Part shown: piece after piece, positions 25,572 to 33,744 of the stretch
How positions within the stretch are numbered: the first letter of the stretch is position 1
Layout: every line of letters begins with the position of its first letter
Made by a program: the position numbers and the translations under genes
Assembly (NCBI RefSeq): GCF_009914765.1
Contig: NZ_WYDS01000018.1
Coordinates: 40,812 to 104,811 of the forward strand
DNA from: Halodesulfovibrio sp. MK-HDV
GTDB taxonomy: Bacteria > Desulfobacterota > Desulfovibrionia > Desulfovibrionales > Desulfovibrionaceae
Reading direction: 5' to 3'
DNA: 64,000 nucleotides
Notes under the pieces: model-generated
Told to the model about the DNA's origin: nothing
Seen by the model: only the letters and a program-made list of their open reading frames with translations
Databases searched by the model: none

Positions 25572-26200
25572 TGAGACAGGGTGCAGATTTCTCACTTTAT
25601 CTGGTAACAGATAGTAGCCGTTGTACAATGATGCCGCTTGAAGAAACCGTGGCTGCTGCGGTGCGTGGTGGTGTAACTATGGTTCAGCTACGTGAAAAGA
25701 CATTGGAAACAAGAAAATTTGTTGAGTGCGCGCGTCAACTTCGTGCCTTATTGGCTCCGCTTGAAATTCCGCTTATTATTAATGACCGCGTGGATATTGC
25801 ACTTGCTGTACGTGCAGATGGTATTCATGTGGGACAAACTGATATGCGTGTGCAGGATGTACGTGCATTAATTGGTGGGGATGCCATTGTGGGTATCACT
25901 GTAGAGACGCCTGAACAGATTGAAGAAGCAAATGCTCTTGATATCGACTATATTGGTATTTCACCTGTTTTTTCTACACCATCAATCCCGCGCGATGTTA
26001 AGCCGTGGCAAATTCCCGGTGTTAGAAAAGCTCGTAGCCTGACTACTCTTCCAATTGTTGGATTTGAAGGAATTACTACTGCAAATGCGGCACAGGTTAT
26101 TGCTGCCGGTGCAGATGGGGTTGCCGTTGTATCTGCAATTTGTGGTGCGTTATCGCCAAAAGATGCAGCTGAGGAATTACGCAAGGCAGCTTTTGTATAG
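25571..26200 (+). CDS. thiE: ThiE, thiamine-phosphate synthase
   Basis: Joins hydroxymethylpyrimidine diphosphate and thiazole phosphate into thiamine phosphate. The 209-residue TIM barrel shows the family segments VTMVQLREK, PLIINDRVDIALAVRADGIHVGQ, DYIGISPVFSTPS and a phosphate-binding GADGVAVVSAIC. It is translationally coupled to thiM and supplies the next step. Confidence 0.95.
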   Translation: MRQGADFSLYLVTDSSRCTMMPLEETVAAAVRGGVTMVQLREKTLETRKFVECARQLRALLAPLEIPLIINDRVDIALAVRADGIHVGQTDMRVQDVRALIGGDAIVGITVETPEQIEEANALDIDYIGISPVFSTPSIPRDVKPWQIPGVRKARSLTTLPIVGFEGITTANAAQVIAAGADGVAVVSAICGALSPKDAAEELRKAAFV

Positions 26201-26246
26201 ACAACGTGGTAGTTCGTGAAACTACCCACAGTTCTGTGAGGGGTAT

Positions 26247-26561
26247 ATGAAGATTGCTGTGGCAGCGAAGAAAAGAAACGATATTTACGTTGTAGAACCA
26301 GTATTTGGTCGTGCCGATATGTTTGTTCTGGTTGAGCAGGAAAATGATGCGCGCGTTGTTCAAGCTAACCCTTATAGGGATGACCCTGAAGCAGCAGGGC
26401 GCAAAGTCGCTCAGTGGCTTATAAAAGAAGGCGTGAGCACGGTCTTATGTGGAGATGTAGGAGCTAAAACCCGTCTTTACTTGAGCGAGGGTGGCGTGTT
26501 TTCCGGTATCGGATATGATGGTACCGTGGATGAAGCATTAGAGAGATATTTCGCTTCGTAA
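26247..26561 (+). CDS. NifX/NifB-C-like (dinitrogenase FeMo-cofactor) domain protein
   Basis: A 104-residue single-domain protein of the superfamily shared by NifX, NafY and the NifB C-terminus. It has MKIAVAAKKRNDIYVVEPVFGRAD at the N-terminus in the place of the usual beta strand plus FG(R/H)A motif, RKVAQWLIKEGVSTVLCGDVGAKT in the middle and a closing helix. Stand-alone members in sulfate reducers are common and not tied to nitrogen fixation; they may bind metal clusters. There are no nif genes in the window. GAGGGG precedes the ATG. A terminator follows. Confidence 0.8.
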   Translation: MKIAVAAKKRNDIYVVEPVFGRADMFVLVEQENDARVVQANPYRDDPEAAGRKVAQWLIKEGVSTVLCGDVGAKTRLYLSEGGVFSGIGYDGTVDEALERYFAS

Positions 26562-26598
26562 GATTGAGTGAATTTTTTTCTGATCGTAAATTGTGCAT

Positions 26599-26636
26599 AA
26601 AAGCGACGCATCGTAAAGACGATGAGTCGCTTTTTT
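26599..26636. terminator. Terminator between convergent genes
   Basis: Arms AAAAGCGAC (26599-26607) and GTCGCTTTT (26626-26634), with an inner CATCG/CGATG pairing, and a T-run on the plus strand. Confidence 0.88.
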
Positions 26637-26679
26637 CTTGTATTTTTTACGAGTTAAGTATTTTGGCAAACAATGCTTT

Positions 26680-28542
26680 CTATTTTTTTTCGATGCCTAG
26701 CTTTTGCATACGTGAGCGGAGTGTTGTCGGTTTGATGCCCAGTAACTCTGCTGCGCCTCCGCTGCCTTGTACTCGCCAGTTTGTGGCTTCCAGTGCCTGC
26801 TGAATGTTTTCGCGTTGCATGGCCATCCATTCTATTTCGGTAATAACATCCTGTGGACGTGGGGCAGATGCTGGCGGTGTTGCTGGACTGTGGTCGGACG
26901 AATAGGCGTGCACGTTCATTTCAATCGGCGGTGTTGCGTAGCTGTTGTCCTGAATATAAAATTCCATACTGCCACTATGAGACATGATCACTGCACGTTC
27001 CACAACGTTTTGCAATTCCCTTACGTTCCCCGGCCAGTTGTAGCCTTGAAGTTTCTCAACGTGATGTGGCTTCAAGCGAGGGGCAGTGATGTTCATGCGA
27101 TTTGCCGCGAGGTTGATAAAGTGACGGGCAAGCAGCGGAATGTCGTTACGACGTTCGCGAAGCGGTGGTACGTTGACCGGAAATACAGATAGCCGGAAAT
27201 ATAGATCCTGTCGGAAACGGCCTGAGGCAACTTCTCTAGTTAGATCTTTGTTTGTAGCGGCGATGATGCGTACATTAACTTTTTTGGAGCGTTCGTCACC
27301 AACAGGTTCAAATGTGCCTTCCTGCAATACCCGAAGAAGTTTCCCCTGAAGTTCTAACGGAATTTCTCCGACTTCATCAAGAAAGAGTGTTCCGCCGTCT
27401 GCTAGCTGAAAGCGGCCAACTCTATCACGGATTGCGCCGGTAAAAGAGCCTTTCACGTGGCCAAAAAATTCACTTTCGAATAGCTCATGCGGGATTGCGG
27501 AACAGTTCACTCGTACAAAAGCATTTTGACTGCGTGTTGAACGATTGTGGATCGCTCCTGCCAACAATTCCTTACCGGTGCCGGATTCGCCAAGTAGAAG
27601 TACGCTTGCATCGGTAGGTGATACAACGCCGATTTGCTCCATGACGTGAGCAAGAGAGTCAGAATCACCAATCAGATTATCGTCGAGGTGTTTTTCCTGA
27701 ACAGCACGGCGAAGAAGTTCGTTTTCTAGCTCAAGTTCACCGCGAAGCTTTTGAATTTCTCCAAAGGCGACTGCGTTAACTAAAGCGCGGGCAACGGTAT
27801 CCGCAAAAATTTTGTGCATTTTCTGATGCATGGAATGCAGCTGGGCGAAAGGGCCAACCATTGGGCGATCGTAGAATGTAGAAAGAATACCAAGAAATTC
27901 GTCGTTATACATGACGGGGAATGATGAGTAGGCTTGGTATCCTTCTTTTATAGCCCATGACGGACGGTTCCAGTCTTCAGGGGATGAGCCTATAGATGGT
28001 ATCCCTTTTTGACATGAAGCAAAGATGGGTTCTGTAATTGGCGCCAGATCGAATGTGCCCAACGCGTGATTCCATCCGGACGGCGTTGTTTCTTTAATGC
28101 CGGAAAACGCAACAAGCTTAAGCATTGTGTCCGCAGAGGGGTGAGGCGTTACAATGTCCGCCATTTTTTGTGTCGGTCGTAGCCAGAAAGCTCCCATTGT
28201 TACGTGGGTACCTTTGTAGCCAGTGCTTGCTCGTTCAATAATTTTGGACGGGTCACGCTCATGCGCAACAGAGAGCATCAAATCCAGAAAGGGGGTGATG
28301 TCCAGAGAGTTGAGCTTTGTTTGGAGTCTGTTGTAGCTTTGAGGTCGTATTTTATGCGGCTCCGGTTGTACATCCGGAGTTGAAGGCAGGGGGAAAGAGT
28401 CCTGCTTTGCATCTTCAGGCAGTGGAAAATCGCTGATGGTTACATCGCGACCTGAGAACGTAGTGCTAAAAAATCTTTCGGTGGATTTTTTTGTACTTTG
28501 CGCTTTTGCTTCGTCCTCTAATTTGTTGCTTGATGGTGGCAT
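26680..28542 (-). CDS. Sigma-54-dependent activator with GAF-like sensor
   Basis: An enhancer-binding protein that remodels sigma-54 RNA polymerase. It has 620 residues: a variable linker, a GAF-like sensory domain (about 75-250, with MLSVAHERDPSKIIERAS and YQAYSSFPVMYNDEFLGILST), a coiled coil, an AAA+ domain with Walker A GESGTGKE, the sigma-54 contact loop ESEFFGHVKGSFTGA and Walker B GGTLFLDEVGEIP, and a C-terminal Fis-type helix-turn-helix (GGAAELLGIKPTTLRSRMQKL). The GAF signal is unknown. The start at 28542 has GAGGGG upstream. An inverted repeat just beyond the start and a sigma-54 promoter pointing the other way suggest local targets. Confidence 0.93.
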   Translation of the reverse strand: MPPSSNKLEDEAKAQSTKKSTERFFSTTFSGRDVTISDFPLPEDAKQDSFPLPSTPDVQPEPHKIRPQSYNRLQTKLNSLDITPFLDLMLSVAHERDPSKIIERASTGYKGTHVTMGAFWLRPTQKMADIVTPHPSADTMLKLVAFSGIKETTPSGWNHALGTFDLAPITEPIFASCQKGIPSIGSSPEDWNRPSWAIKEGYQAYSSFPVMYNDEFLGILSTFYDRPMVGPFAQLHSMHQKMHKIFADTVARALVNAVAFGEIQKLRGELELENELLRRAVQEKHLDDNLIGDSDSLAHVMEQIGVVSPTDASVLLLGESGTGKELLAGAIHNRSTRSQNAFVRVNCSAIPHELFESEFFGHVKGSFTGAIRDRVGRFQLADGGTLFLDEVGEIPLELQGKLLRVLQEGTFEPVGDERSKKVNVRIIAATNKDLTREVASGRFRQDLYFRLSVFPVNVPPLRERRNDIPLLARHFINLAANRMNITAPRLKPHHVEKLQGYNWPGNVRELQNVVERAVIMSHSGSMEFYIQDNSYATPPIEMNVHAYSSDHSPATPPASAPRPQDVITEIEWMAMQRENIQQALEATNWRVQGSGGAAELLGIKPTTLRSRMQKLGIEKK

Positions 28543-28562
28543 TATTTCCCCTCGCTCCATTA

Positions 28563-28602
28563 TTTCGTTACGAAAAATCGTAATCAACGAAATTTCGTAA
28601 CG
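28563..28602. promoter_or_regulatory. Inverted repeat upstream of sigma-54 activator gene
   Basis: CGTTACGAAA (28566-28575) and TTTCGTAACG (28593-28602) are perfect reverse complements 17 bases apart; the left half is itself within a palindrome TTTCGTTACGAAA. The spacing of the half-site centres (27 bases) is not a helical repeat, so it could be two sites for a dimer or a hairpin. It lies 20-60 bases before the activator start and may be its own upstream activator sequence or an autoregulatory site. Confidence 0.5.
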
Positions 28603-28666
28603 CACCCGTCACATAGCGTCAACTGAAAAGTGTTGGTATTCGCTCCGTTGCTGTGAACACTGTTTT

Positions 28667-28682
28667 TGGCACAGGATGTGCT
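28667..28682 (+). promoter_or_regulatory. Sigma-54 promoter (-24/-12)
   Basis: TGGCACAGGATGTGCT matches the sigma-54 consensus TGGCAC-N5-TTGCW at all positions but one (G for the first T of the -12 element), with correct spacing between GG and GC. It points away from the activator gene; transcription would start near 28693. There is no plus-strand coding gene downstream before the terminator. Confidence 0.65.
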
Positions 28683-28692
28683 ACTAGAAAAG

Positions 28693-28813
28693 CAAAAGAA
28701 CGGTAACACCGCTCTTTTCGGTGTCAACTCCGTGTGGTCCCTCGCTTCACGGAAATGATTCAGTCGCTTCATTTTTGACAAAAGCCCAGTGTTCCCCTCA
28801 CTGGGCTTTTGTC
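28693..28813 (+). ncRNA. Candidate sigma-54-dependent small RNA
   Basis: The stretch between the sigma-54 promoter and the hairpin at 28777-28813 carries no credible reading frame but can fold into three successive stem-loops: ACACCG/CGGTGT (28706-28711 with 28719-28724), TCCGTG/CACGGA (28729-28734 with 28748-28753) and the 15-base terminator stem. A transcript of about 120 bases with this promoter and terminator has the shape of known sigma-54-controlled regulatory RNAs. It lies divergent to a sigma-54 activator gene, which could be its regulator. This is an inference from motifs; expression is not shown. Confidence 0.45.
28777..28813. terminator. Strong hairpin, probable bidirectional terminator
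   Basis: Arms GACAAAAGCCCAGTG (28777-28791) and CACTGGGCTTTTGTC (28799-28813) are perfect over 15 pairs around TTCCCCT. The TTTT that would form the U-tract is inside the stem, as in many AAAAGCCC...GGGCTTTT terminators. It serves the CobD-like gene on the minus strand and the candidate small RNA on the plus strand. Confidence 0.75.
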
Positions 28814-28829
28814 GTTCTAAATGCTTTTT

Positions 28830-29969
28830 TTAACGGGTCGATACGTTGAGAGAAGCAGCCCAGTCATGCAACGCTGTAATAAGCGTTTCCCATTCTTCAG
28901 GTGTTTTAACCTGCATACGAATAAAGCCCCTTTCTGTTCCTGGAATATTGTCGCAAAGACGAACGAGAATGCTTTTTGTGAGTAAGAATTCGTAGAACTG
29001 TGCTCCATGTTCTGGATTCTTCAGCTTGCAGAATAGAAAGTTCACTCCGGAAAAAATGCAATCTTCAGCAAAGACGTTTGTTGAACGTACTTCTTCTGTG
29101 AACATTGCCCGATATGTTCGCATTTGCGGAAGACGGCTCCGGTAGCGTTCGATGTTTAGTAGAAAATTTAGGCCGGATTTCTGCGCAGAAGCCGTTACTG
29201 TCCAAGGCATTTTACCTTGTTTGAGTTTGCTCACTGTATCAGGATCGCTCAAGGCATAGCCAAGACGAACGCCTGTGCAGTAGAAAAATTTTGTAAAGCT
29301 GTGCATGGTGATGATGCTTGTGTTCTGGTTGCACCATTCTCTGTATTGAGTTGTGCGTGTGGCATCATATTCAGGTGTACCATGCATGAATTCTCGATAT
29401 GTCGAGTCTATCAACATATAAGGGCTCTGAATTGCCTGAATAATCTCCCGCATATTGGGATACGTAATGGTGGCGGGATTGTTGGGTGAGCAAAGTACGA
29501 CGAGGTCGTATTTTTCTGAATTTGCAAAATCTGCTGAGTTCGGTACAAAACAAGTACCAGACGAGCAGGTGAGTAAATCGTATTCTTCAGCAAAAACAGA
29601 GCACGCTTTAGCGTATTCTGAAAACATGGGGCCGACGAGCAATACTCGTTTAGGTCTTATTTGCTGAAAAGTAAGAAAAATTGTTTCGGTTGAACCGTGG
29701 CCTACAACAATTTCTTGTTGTGAAACGGATTCATGCGCTGCAATTGCGGCTGCGAGTTCAGACGACCATGTGTCCGGATAATGATTATAGTCACTGTATG
29801 CACCCTGCATATTGGAGAAAAGAATTTCTTCTGTTATGTCACGACACAGGGAATTGGCATTGCTTGAGAAATCTGCAATGTCGTTAAGCGCAGTGCCTGT
29901 TTCCCGAGCAATCCGAAACACTTCACCGCCATGAGCGCCTTGTTGTTTGTGTGTTGTGGTATCTGTCAT
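28830..29969 (-). CDS. CobD-like PLP-dependent aminotransferase family protein
   Basis: A 379-residue fold-type I PLP enzyme close to threonine-phosphate decarboxylase CobD and histidinol-phosphate aminotransferase. The N-terminus GAHGGEVFRIARETG with DFSSNANSL is the CobD-type opening. Visible cofactor residues are N164 in CSPNNPATITYP, D188 and Y191 in LIDSTYREF, the Schiff-base K227 in MHSFTKFF and R235 in GVRLGY. CobD makes aminopropanol phosphate for cobalamin; no cob or his genes are adjacent, so the substrate is uncertain. It is divergent from a sigma-54 activator with a degenerate receiver domain and may be its target. Confidence 0.75.
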   Translation of the reverse strand: MTDTTTHKQQGAHGGEVFRIARETGTALNDIADFSSNANSLCRDITEEILFSNMQGAYSDYNHYPDTWSSELAAAIAAHESVSQQEIVVGHGSTETIFLTFQQIRPKRVLLVGPMFSEYAKACSVFAEEYDLLTCSSGTCFVPNSADFANSEKYDLVVLCSPNNPATITYPNMREIIQAIQSPYMLIDSTYREFMHGTPEYDATRTTQYREWCNQNTSIITMHSFTKFFYCTGVRLGYALSDPDTVSKLKQGKMPWTVTASAQKSGLNFLLNIERYRSRLPQMRTYRAMFTEEVRSTNVFAEDCIFSGVNFLFCKLKNPEHGAQFYEFLLTKSILVRLCDNIPGTERGFIRMQVKTPEEWETLITALHDWAASLNVSTR

Positions 29970-30170
29970 GATAGTAAAAAGTCTCCATATCTACGTAGTG
30001 CCTGTTGCATGCATTGTAGCAAGTGGATGCGGGTATACGTGAAGTGCGTTTCTTTTAAAAGAGGGAGCATGAGACTACCAGTATAACAACACTTTGCTAA
30101 TCAGATAAATTTGTGGCAGAGTTGGTCGCTCTTTAACTTCTGTTTTTTTGATGTCACCATAGAGGATTGC
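29970..30170. other. Divergent promoter region
   Basis: About 200 bases between the CobD-like gene and the sigma-54 regulator. No clear motif is recognised. Confidence 0.35.
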
Positions 30171-31604
30171 ATGTCATCAAGACGTATACTTTTTCTTGCA
30201 CCGGCTACTTCGATTACTCGTATTTTCCCCCAGCTTAAAGACGCAGGTTTTGAAGTAGGGCTTGCGGAGAATTATAAAGGCGCTCTCGCATTTATTGCGA
30301 AGTCTCGTCCTGATGTAATTTTTTCCCGTCCTTCCCTATCCGGTTATTCTGTGGAAGAACTGCTAACAGCCGCCGAGGCGGACGCAGGCTTCCCATCTAT
30401 TGTTGTGTTTTCTGATAAAGGAAACGCCAGCGAAGCTGAAAAATTTCTTCAAATGGGTGCACACGACTACTGGCTTGAACCGTTACTATTTGAAAAAATA
30501 TGTGCGGCAATACCTGAACAAGGTAAAAAGCCAAAAGCTGTTCCACCAACATCCACCCTTGGTGGAAATAAAACTGCCATTCCGGTAACAGAGAAAGGGC
30601 CGACTATCATCGGTTCGAACCGCGCTATGCAGCGAGTACTGGCTCTTGCGCGGCAGGTTGCACCATCAAAAGCAACTGTGTTAATCTCTGGTGCCTCTGG
30701 TACTGGTAAAGAAATGTTCTCCCGTTATCTTCATGCGTATTCTGACCGTGGAGATAATCCTTTTATTGCAGTGAACTGCGCTGCATTGCCGGAACACTTG
30801 CTAGAAAGCGAGCTTTTCGGGCATGAAAAGGGTTCATTTACTGGTGCGATTTCACGAAAACTCGGCAGATTTGAATTAGCGCATACCGGCACAATTCTTC
30901 TTGATGAGATTTCGGAAATGGACTTGGCGCTACAGGCAAAACTTTTGCGTGTTCTTCAGGAAGGCGAGCTTGACCGCGTTGGTGGTACTGAGACGATTAA
31001 AGTTAACGTCAGGGTACTTGCAACAACAAACCGTAATCTTGAAGAGTGGGTTAAAGAAGGGCAGTTCCGTCAGGATTTATATTTCCGGTTAAATGTTATT
31101 CCGCTAAAACTTCCTTCTCTTGCAGAGCGTGGGGATGATGTTCTTGAACTCGCACATTTCTTTATTGATATGTACACAAAAGAATATTCGCTTCCGCCTG
31201 CTCAAGTTTCTGCTGAAGCGATATCATGGCTAAGCGCATACGATTGGCCAGGTAACGTTCGTGAACTGCAGAATCTTATGGAACGTGCTGTATTACTTGC
31301 TGGTGGCAACGTTATTGAACCTTGTCATTTTTTACTCGATCCGGATAACTGGCCGCTCTTCGAAGAAGAGGGAGCAGATGAGTGTACTACTTTAAGTGCA
31401 TCTTCCGAATCAGGTAACGGCAATTGCAGCAACTTTAGCGGTAGCGTTATTCCAATTCATGAAATGGAACGCATACTTATTTTGAAGGGCTTGGAGCAGA
31501 CATCGGGCAACCGTACGCAGGCAGCTGATCTGCTGGGGATTTCTGTTCGAACCTTACGAAACAAGCTGAATGAGTACCGTAGTCAGGGAATGGAAATTCC
31601 TTAG
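30171..31604 (+). CDS. Sigma-54 activator with degenerate receiver domain
   Basis: A 477-residue NtrC-family regulator: receiver-like domain (about 4-115), AAA+ domain (Walker A GASGTGKE, loop GSFTGAISRKLGRF, Walker B TILLDEISEMD, arginine-finger region RQDLYFRLNVIPLKLP) and a Fis-type helix-turn-helix (NRTQAADLLGISVRTLRNKL). In the receiver the phosphorylated Asp is replaced by Arg53 (PDVIFSRPSLSG), the acidic pocket near residue 10 is missing, and the conserved Lys is Glu103 (DYWLEPL). It therefore cannot be phosphorylated in the normal way and is probably controlled by ligand, partner or abundance. The ATG at 30171 has AGAGGAT upstream; the longer frame from 30111 is rejected. Confidence 0.9.
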   Translation: MSSRRILFLAPATSITRIFPQLKDAGFEVGLAENYKGALAFIAKSRPDVIFSRPSLSGYSVEELLTAAEADAGFPSIVVFSDKGNASEAEKFLQMGAHDYWLEPLLFEKICAAIPEQGKKPKAVPPTSTLGGNKTAIPVTEKGPTIIGSNRAMQRVLALARQVAPSKATVLISGASGTGKEMFSRYLHAYSDRGDNPFIAVNCAALPEHLLESELFGHEKGSFTGAISRKLGRFELAHTGTILLDEISEMDLALQAKLLRVLQEGELDRVGGTETIKVNVRVLATTNRNLEEWVKEGQFRQDLYFRLNVIPLKLPSLAERGDDVLELAHFFIDMYTKEYSLPPAQVSAEAISWLSAYDWPGNVRELQNLMERAVLLAGGNVIEPCHFLLDPDNWPLFEEEGADECTTLSASSESGNGNCSNFSGSVIPIHEMERILILKGLEQTSGNRTQAADLLGISVRTLRNKLNEYRSQGMEIP

Positions 31605-31733
31605 ACGAGAGCACACACTCAACGTACTGACAGGGGATGGATTCGTTGTTCTTCGCAGATATCAGTGTATTCACGCCGACAACTTGGCGTGATGCGGCAT
31701 ATCGAATGTGACCAACAATATTGTTTGAACTAT

Positions 31734-31749
31734 GAGTAGACAACTACTC
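31734..31749 (+). promoter_or_regulatory. Small hairpin in aconitase leader
   Basis: GAGTAG (31734-31739) and CTACTC (31744-31749) around ACAA, about 12 bases before the GAGGAA ribosome binding site. It could affect aconitase translation; weak evidence. Confidence 0.35.
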
Positions 31750-31771
31750 GGAGCGAAAAGAGGAACAAGGG

Positions 31772-33703
31772 ATGCCACAGAACGTAACTAAAAAGATAAT
31801 TTCCGGACATCTGATCTCCGGAACTATGAGCGCAGGCAGCGAAATAGAGCTGCGTATTGATCAGACTCTTACACAGGATGCCACAGGTACTATGGCATGC
31901 TTGCAGTTTGAAGCTTTGGGTGTAGACCGTGTAAAGACAGACTTGTCTGTAAGCTACGTTGATCACAATACACTACAGATGGGATTCAGAAACCCAGACG
32001 ATCACCGCTATCTTAAAACGGTTGCAGAAAAGTACGGCATTGTGTTTTCACCTGCCGGTACCGGTATCTGTCACCAGCTTCATCTTGAAAATTTTGGTAA
32101 ACCGGGTGCAACTCTGGTTGGTTCCGACAGTCATACTCCTACAGCTGGTGGATTAGGTTCCCTTGCTATGGGCGCAGGCGGCTTATCCGTTGCTTTGGCA
32201 ATGGCTGGCGAACCGTACACCATTACCATGCCGCAGGTTGTTCGTGTCTATTTAGAAGGCGAACTCACCGGCTGGGCATCTGCTAAAGATGTTATCTTGC
32301 ACCTGTTAGGCAAGCTGACCGTTAAAGGCGGCGTTGGCAAAGTTTTCGAATTTGCCGGCCCCGGTGTAGCTTCCCTTTCCGTACCTGAGCGTGCTGTTAT
32401 CACCAATATGGGGGCAGAGCTCGGCGCTACAACATCAATTTTCCCGAGTGATGAAAATACCCGCGAATTTATGAGCAGCATGGGACGTCTGGAAGACTGG
32501 ACAGAACTTGTTGCTGATGAAGGCGCAGAGTATGACGAAGAAGTTCGTATTATATTGAATGACCTTGAACCGCTTGCTGCGAAACCGCACATGCCGGATC
32601 AAGTTGTTACTGTTGCCAGCCTTGCCGGCTTGAAAGTTAATCAGGTTGCTATTGGTTCCTGTACAAACTCTTCCTATGCAGACCTTGCCTCTGTGGCAAA
32701 CTTGTTTGCAGGTAAGCACGTTAAGTACGAAACGGATACTCTGATTAGCCCCGGTTCCAAGCAGGTGCTTAAAATGCTCACCCGTGAGGGCTTGCTCGAG
32801 AATATTATCGATTCTGGTGCTCGTCTTTTAGAGTGTTCATGTGGCCCTTGTATCGGAATGGGTGGTTCTCCTGTTTCTGAAGGTGTGTCTGTACGTACCT
32901 TTAATAGAAATTTTGAAGGACGTTCCGGCACCAGAGATGCACAGGTCTACCTTGTGAGCCCGTTGACTGCAGCTATGGCTGCATTACATGGTGAGTTCAC
33001 AGACCCTGCAGGCTGGGGTGATGCTCCGAAAATTCCTGAGTTGCCAAAGACTGTACCGTCTATTCGGGACCAGTTTATTTTCCCACCGGAAGATGGATCG
33101 GATGTTGAAATTGTGCGCGGGCCGAACATTGTGCCGCTTGAACAATTCGCTTCTGTTGACGCTGACATTGATGCCAATGTACTCATCGTCGCCGGGGATA
33201 ATATTACCACTGACCATATCATGCCTGCTGGTGCTGTTATCACAGCTCTACGTTCTAATGTACCAGCGATCAGTGAGCATGTATTTGAGCGAATGGATGC
33301 ATCATTTGCTACTCGCGCCAAAAGCACCTCAAACGGTGTAATTGTCGCTGGTGAAAACTATGGTCAGGGTTCTTCAAGAGAACATGCAGCACTTGCACCG
33401 CGCCATTTGGGTGTTCGTGCTGTCGTGGCAAAATCTTTTGCACGTATTCATCGCGCAAACCTTGTTAACTTTGGTATTCTTCCGTTTATTCTGGTAGATA
33501 AAGAAGCATACGCAGAGTTTGCGCAGGAACAAAATATTGCAGTACCGGCACTTGCACTTGCAGCTGGCGAGTCTGTCGATCTCATTTTGTCTTCCGGAAC
33601 ACGTGTAACTGTTACAAATGATTTGACGCAAAAAGAACTGGATATAATTAGAGCAGGGGGTCTGCTCAATTACGTCCGTTTCTCTAAAAGTCGTGAAGCC
33701 TAA
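31772..33703 (+). CDS. Aconitate hydratase (short single-chain type)
   Basis: Interconverts citrate and isocitrate using a 4Fe-4S cluster. The 643-residue protein is shorter than AcnA (about 890) and belongs to the compact bacterial aconitase group. Cluster ligands are visible as C297 in AIGSCTNSS and C357 and C360 in SCGPCIGMG. Other active-site segments are SDSHTPTAGG, VAGDNITTDHIMPAG and GENYGQGSSREHAALAPRHLG in the swivelling C-terminal domain. It precedes ppiD by 41 bases on the same strand, possibly one unit. Sulfate reducers use it for citrate and glutamate synthesis. Confidence 0.93.
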   Translation: MPQNVTKKIISGHLISGTMSAGSEIELRIDQTLTQDATGTMACLQFEALGVDRVKTDLSVSYVDHNTLQMGFRNPDDHRYLKTVAEKYGIVFSPAGTGICHQLHLENFGKPGATLVGSDSHTPTAGGLGSLAMGAGGLSVALAMAGEPYTITMPQVVRVYLEGELTGWASAKDVILHLLGKLTVKGGVGKVFEFAGPGVASLSVPERAVITNMGAELGATTSIFPSDENTREFMSSMGRLEDWTELVADEGAEYDEEVRIILNDLEPLAAKPHMPDQVVTVASLAGLKVNQVAIGSCTNSSYADLASVANLFAGKHVKYETDTLISPGSKQVLKMLTREGLLENIIDSGARLLECSCGPCIGMGGSPVSEGVSVRTFNRNFEGRSGTRDAQVYLVSPLTAAMAALHGEFTDPAGWGDAPKIPELPKTVPSIRDQFIFPPEDGSDVEIVRGPNIVPLEQFASVDADIDANVLIVAGDNITTDHIMPAGAVITALRSNVPAISEHVFERMDASFATRAKSTSNGVIVAGENYGQGSSREHAALAPRHLGVRAVVAKSFARIHRANLVNFGILPFILVDKEAYAEFAQEQNIAVPALALAAGESVDLILSSGTRVTVTNDLTQKELDIIRAGGLLNYVRFSKSREA

Positions 33704-33744
33704 GCGTGGGCTTTACCATATCCTCATATAAAAGGATGTAATGT

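Noticed and set aside
26247..26561. Nitrogen-fixation gene nifX
   Set aside because: The fold matches the NifX/NifB-C superfamily, but no nif genes are near and stand-alone members are common, so no gene symbol is given.
28584..28781. 65-residue minus-strand reading frame upstream of the sigma-54 activator
   Set aside because: It has no ribosome binding site or domain, overlaps the activator start and the promoter region, and the DNA is better explained as regulatory.
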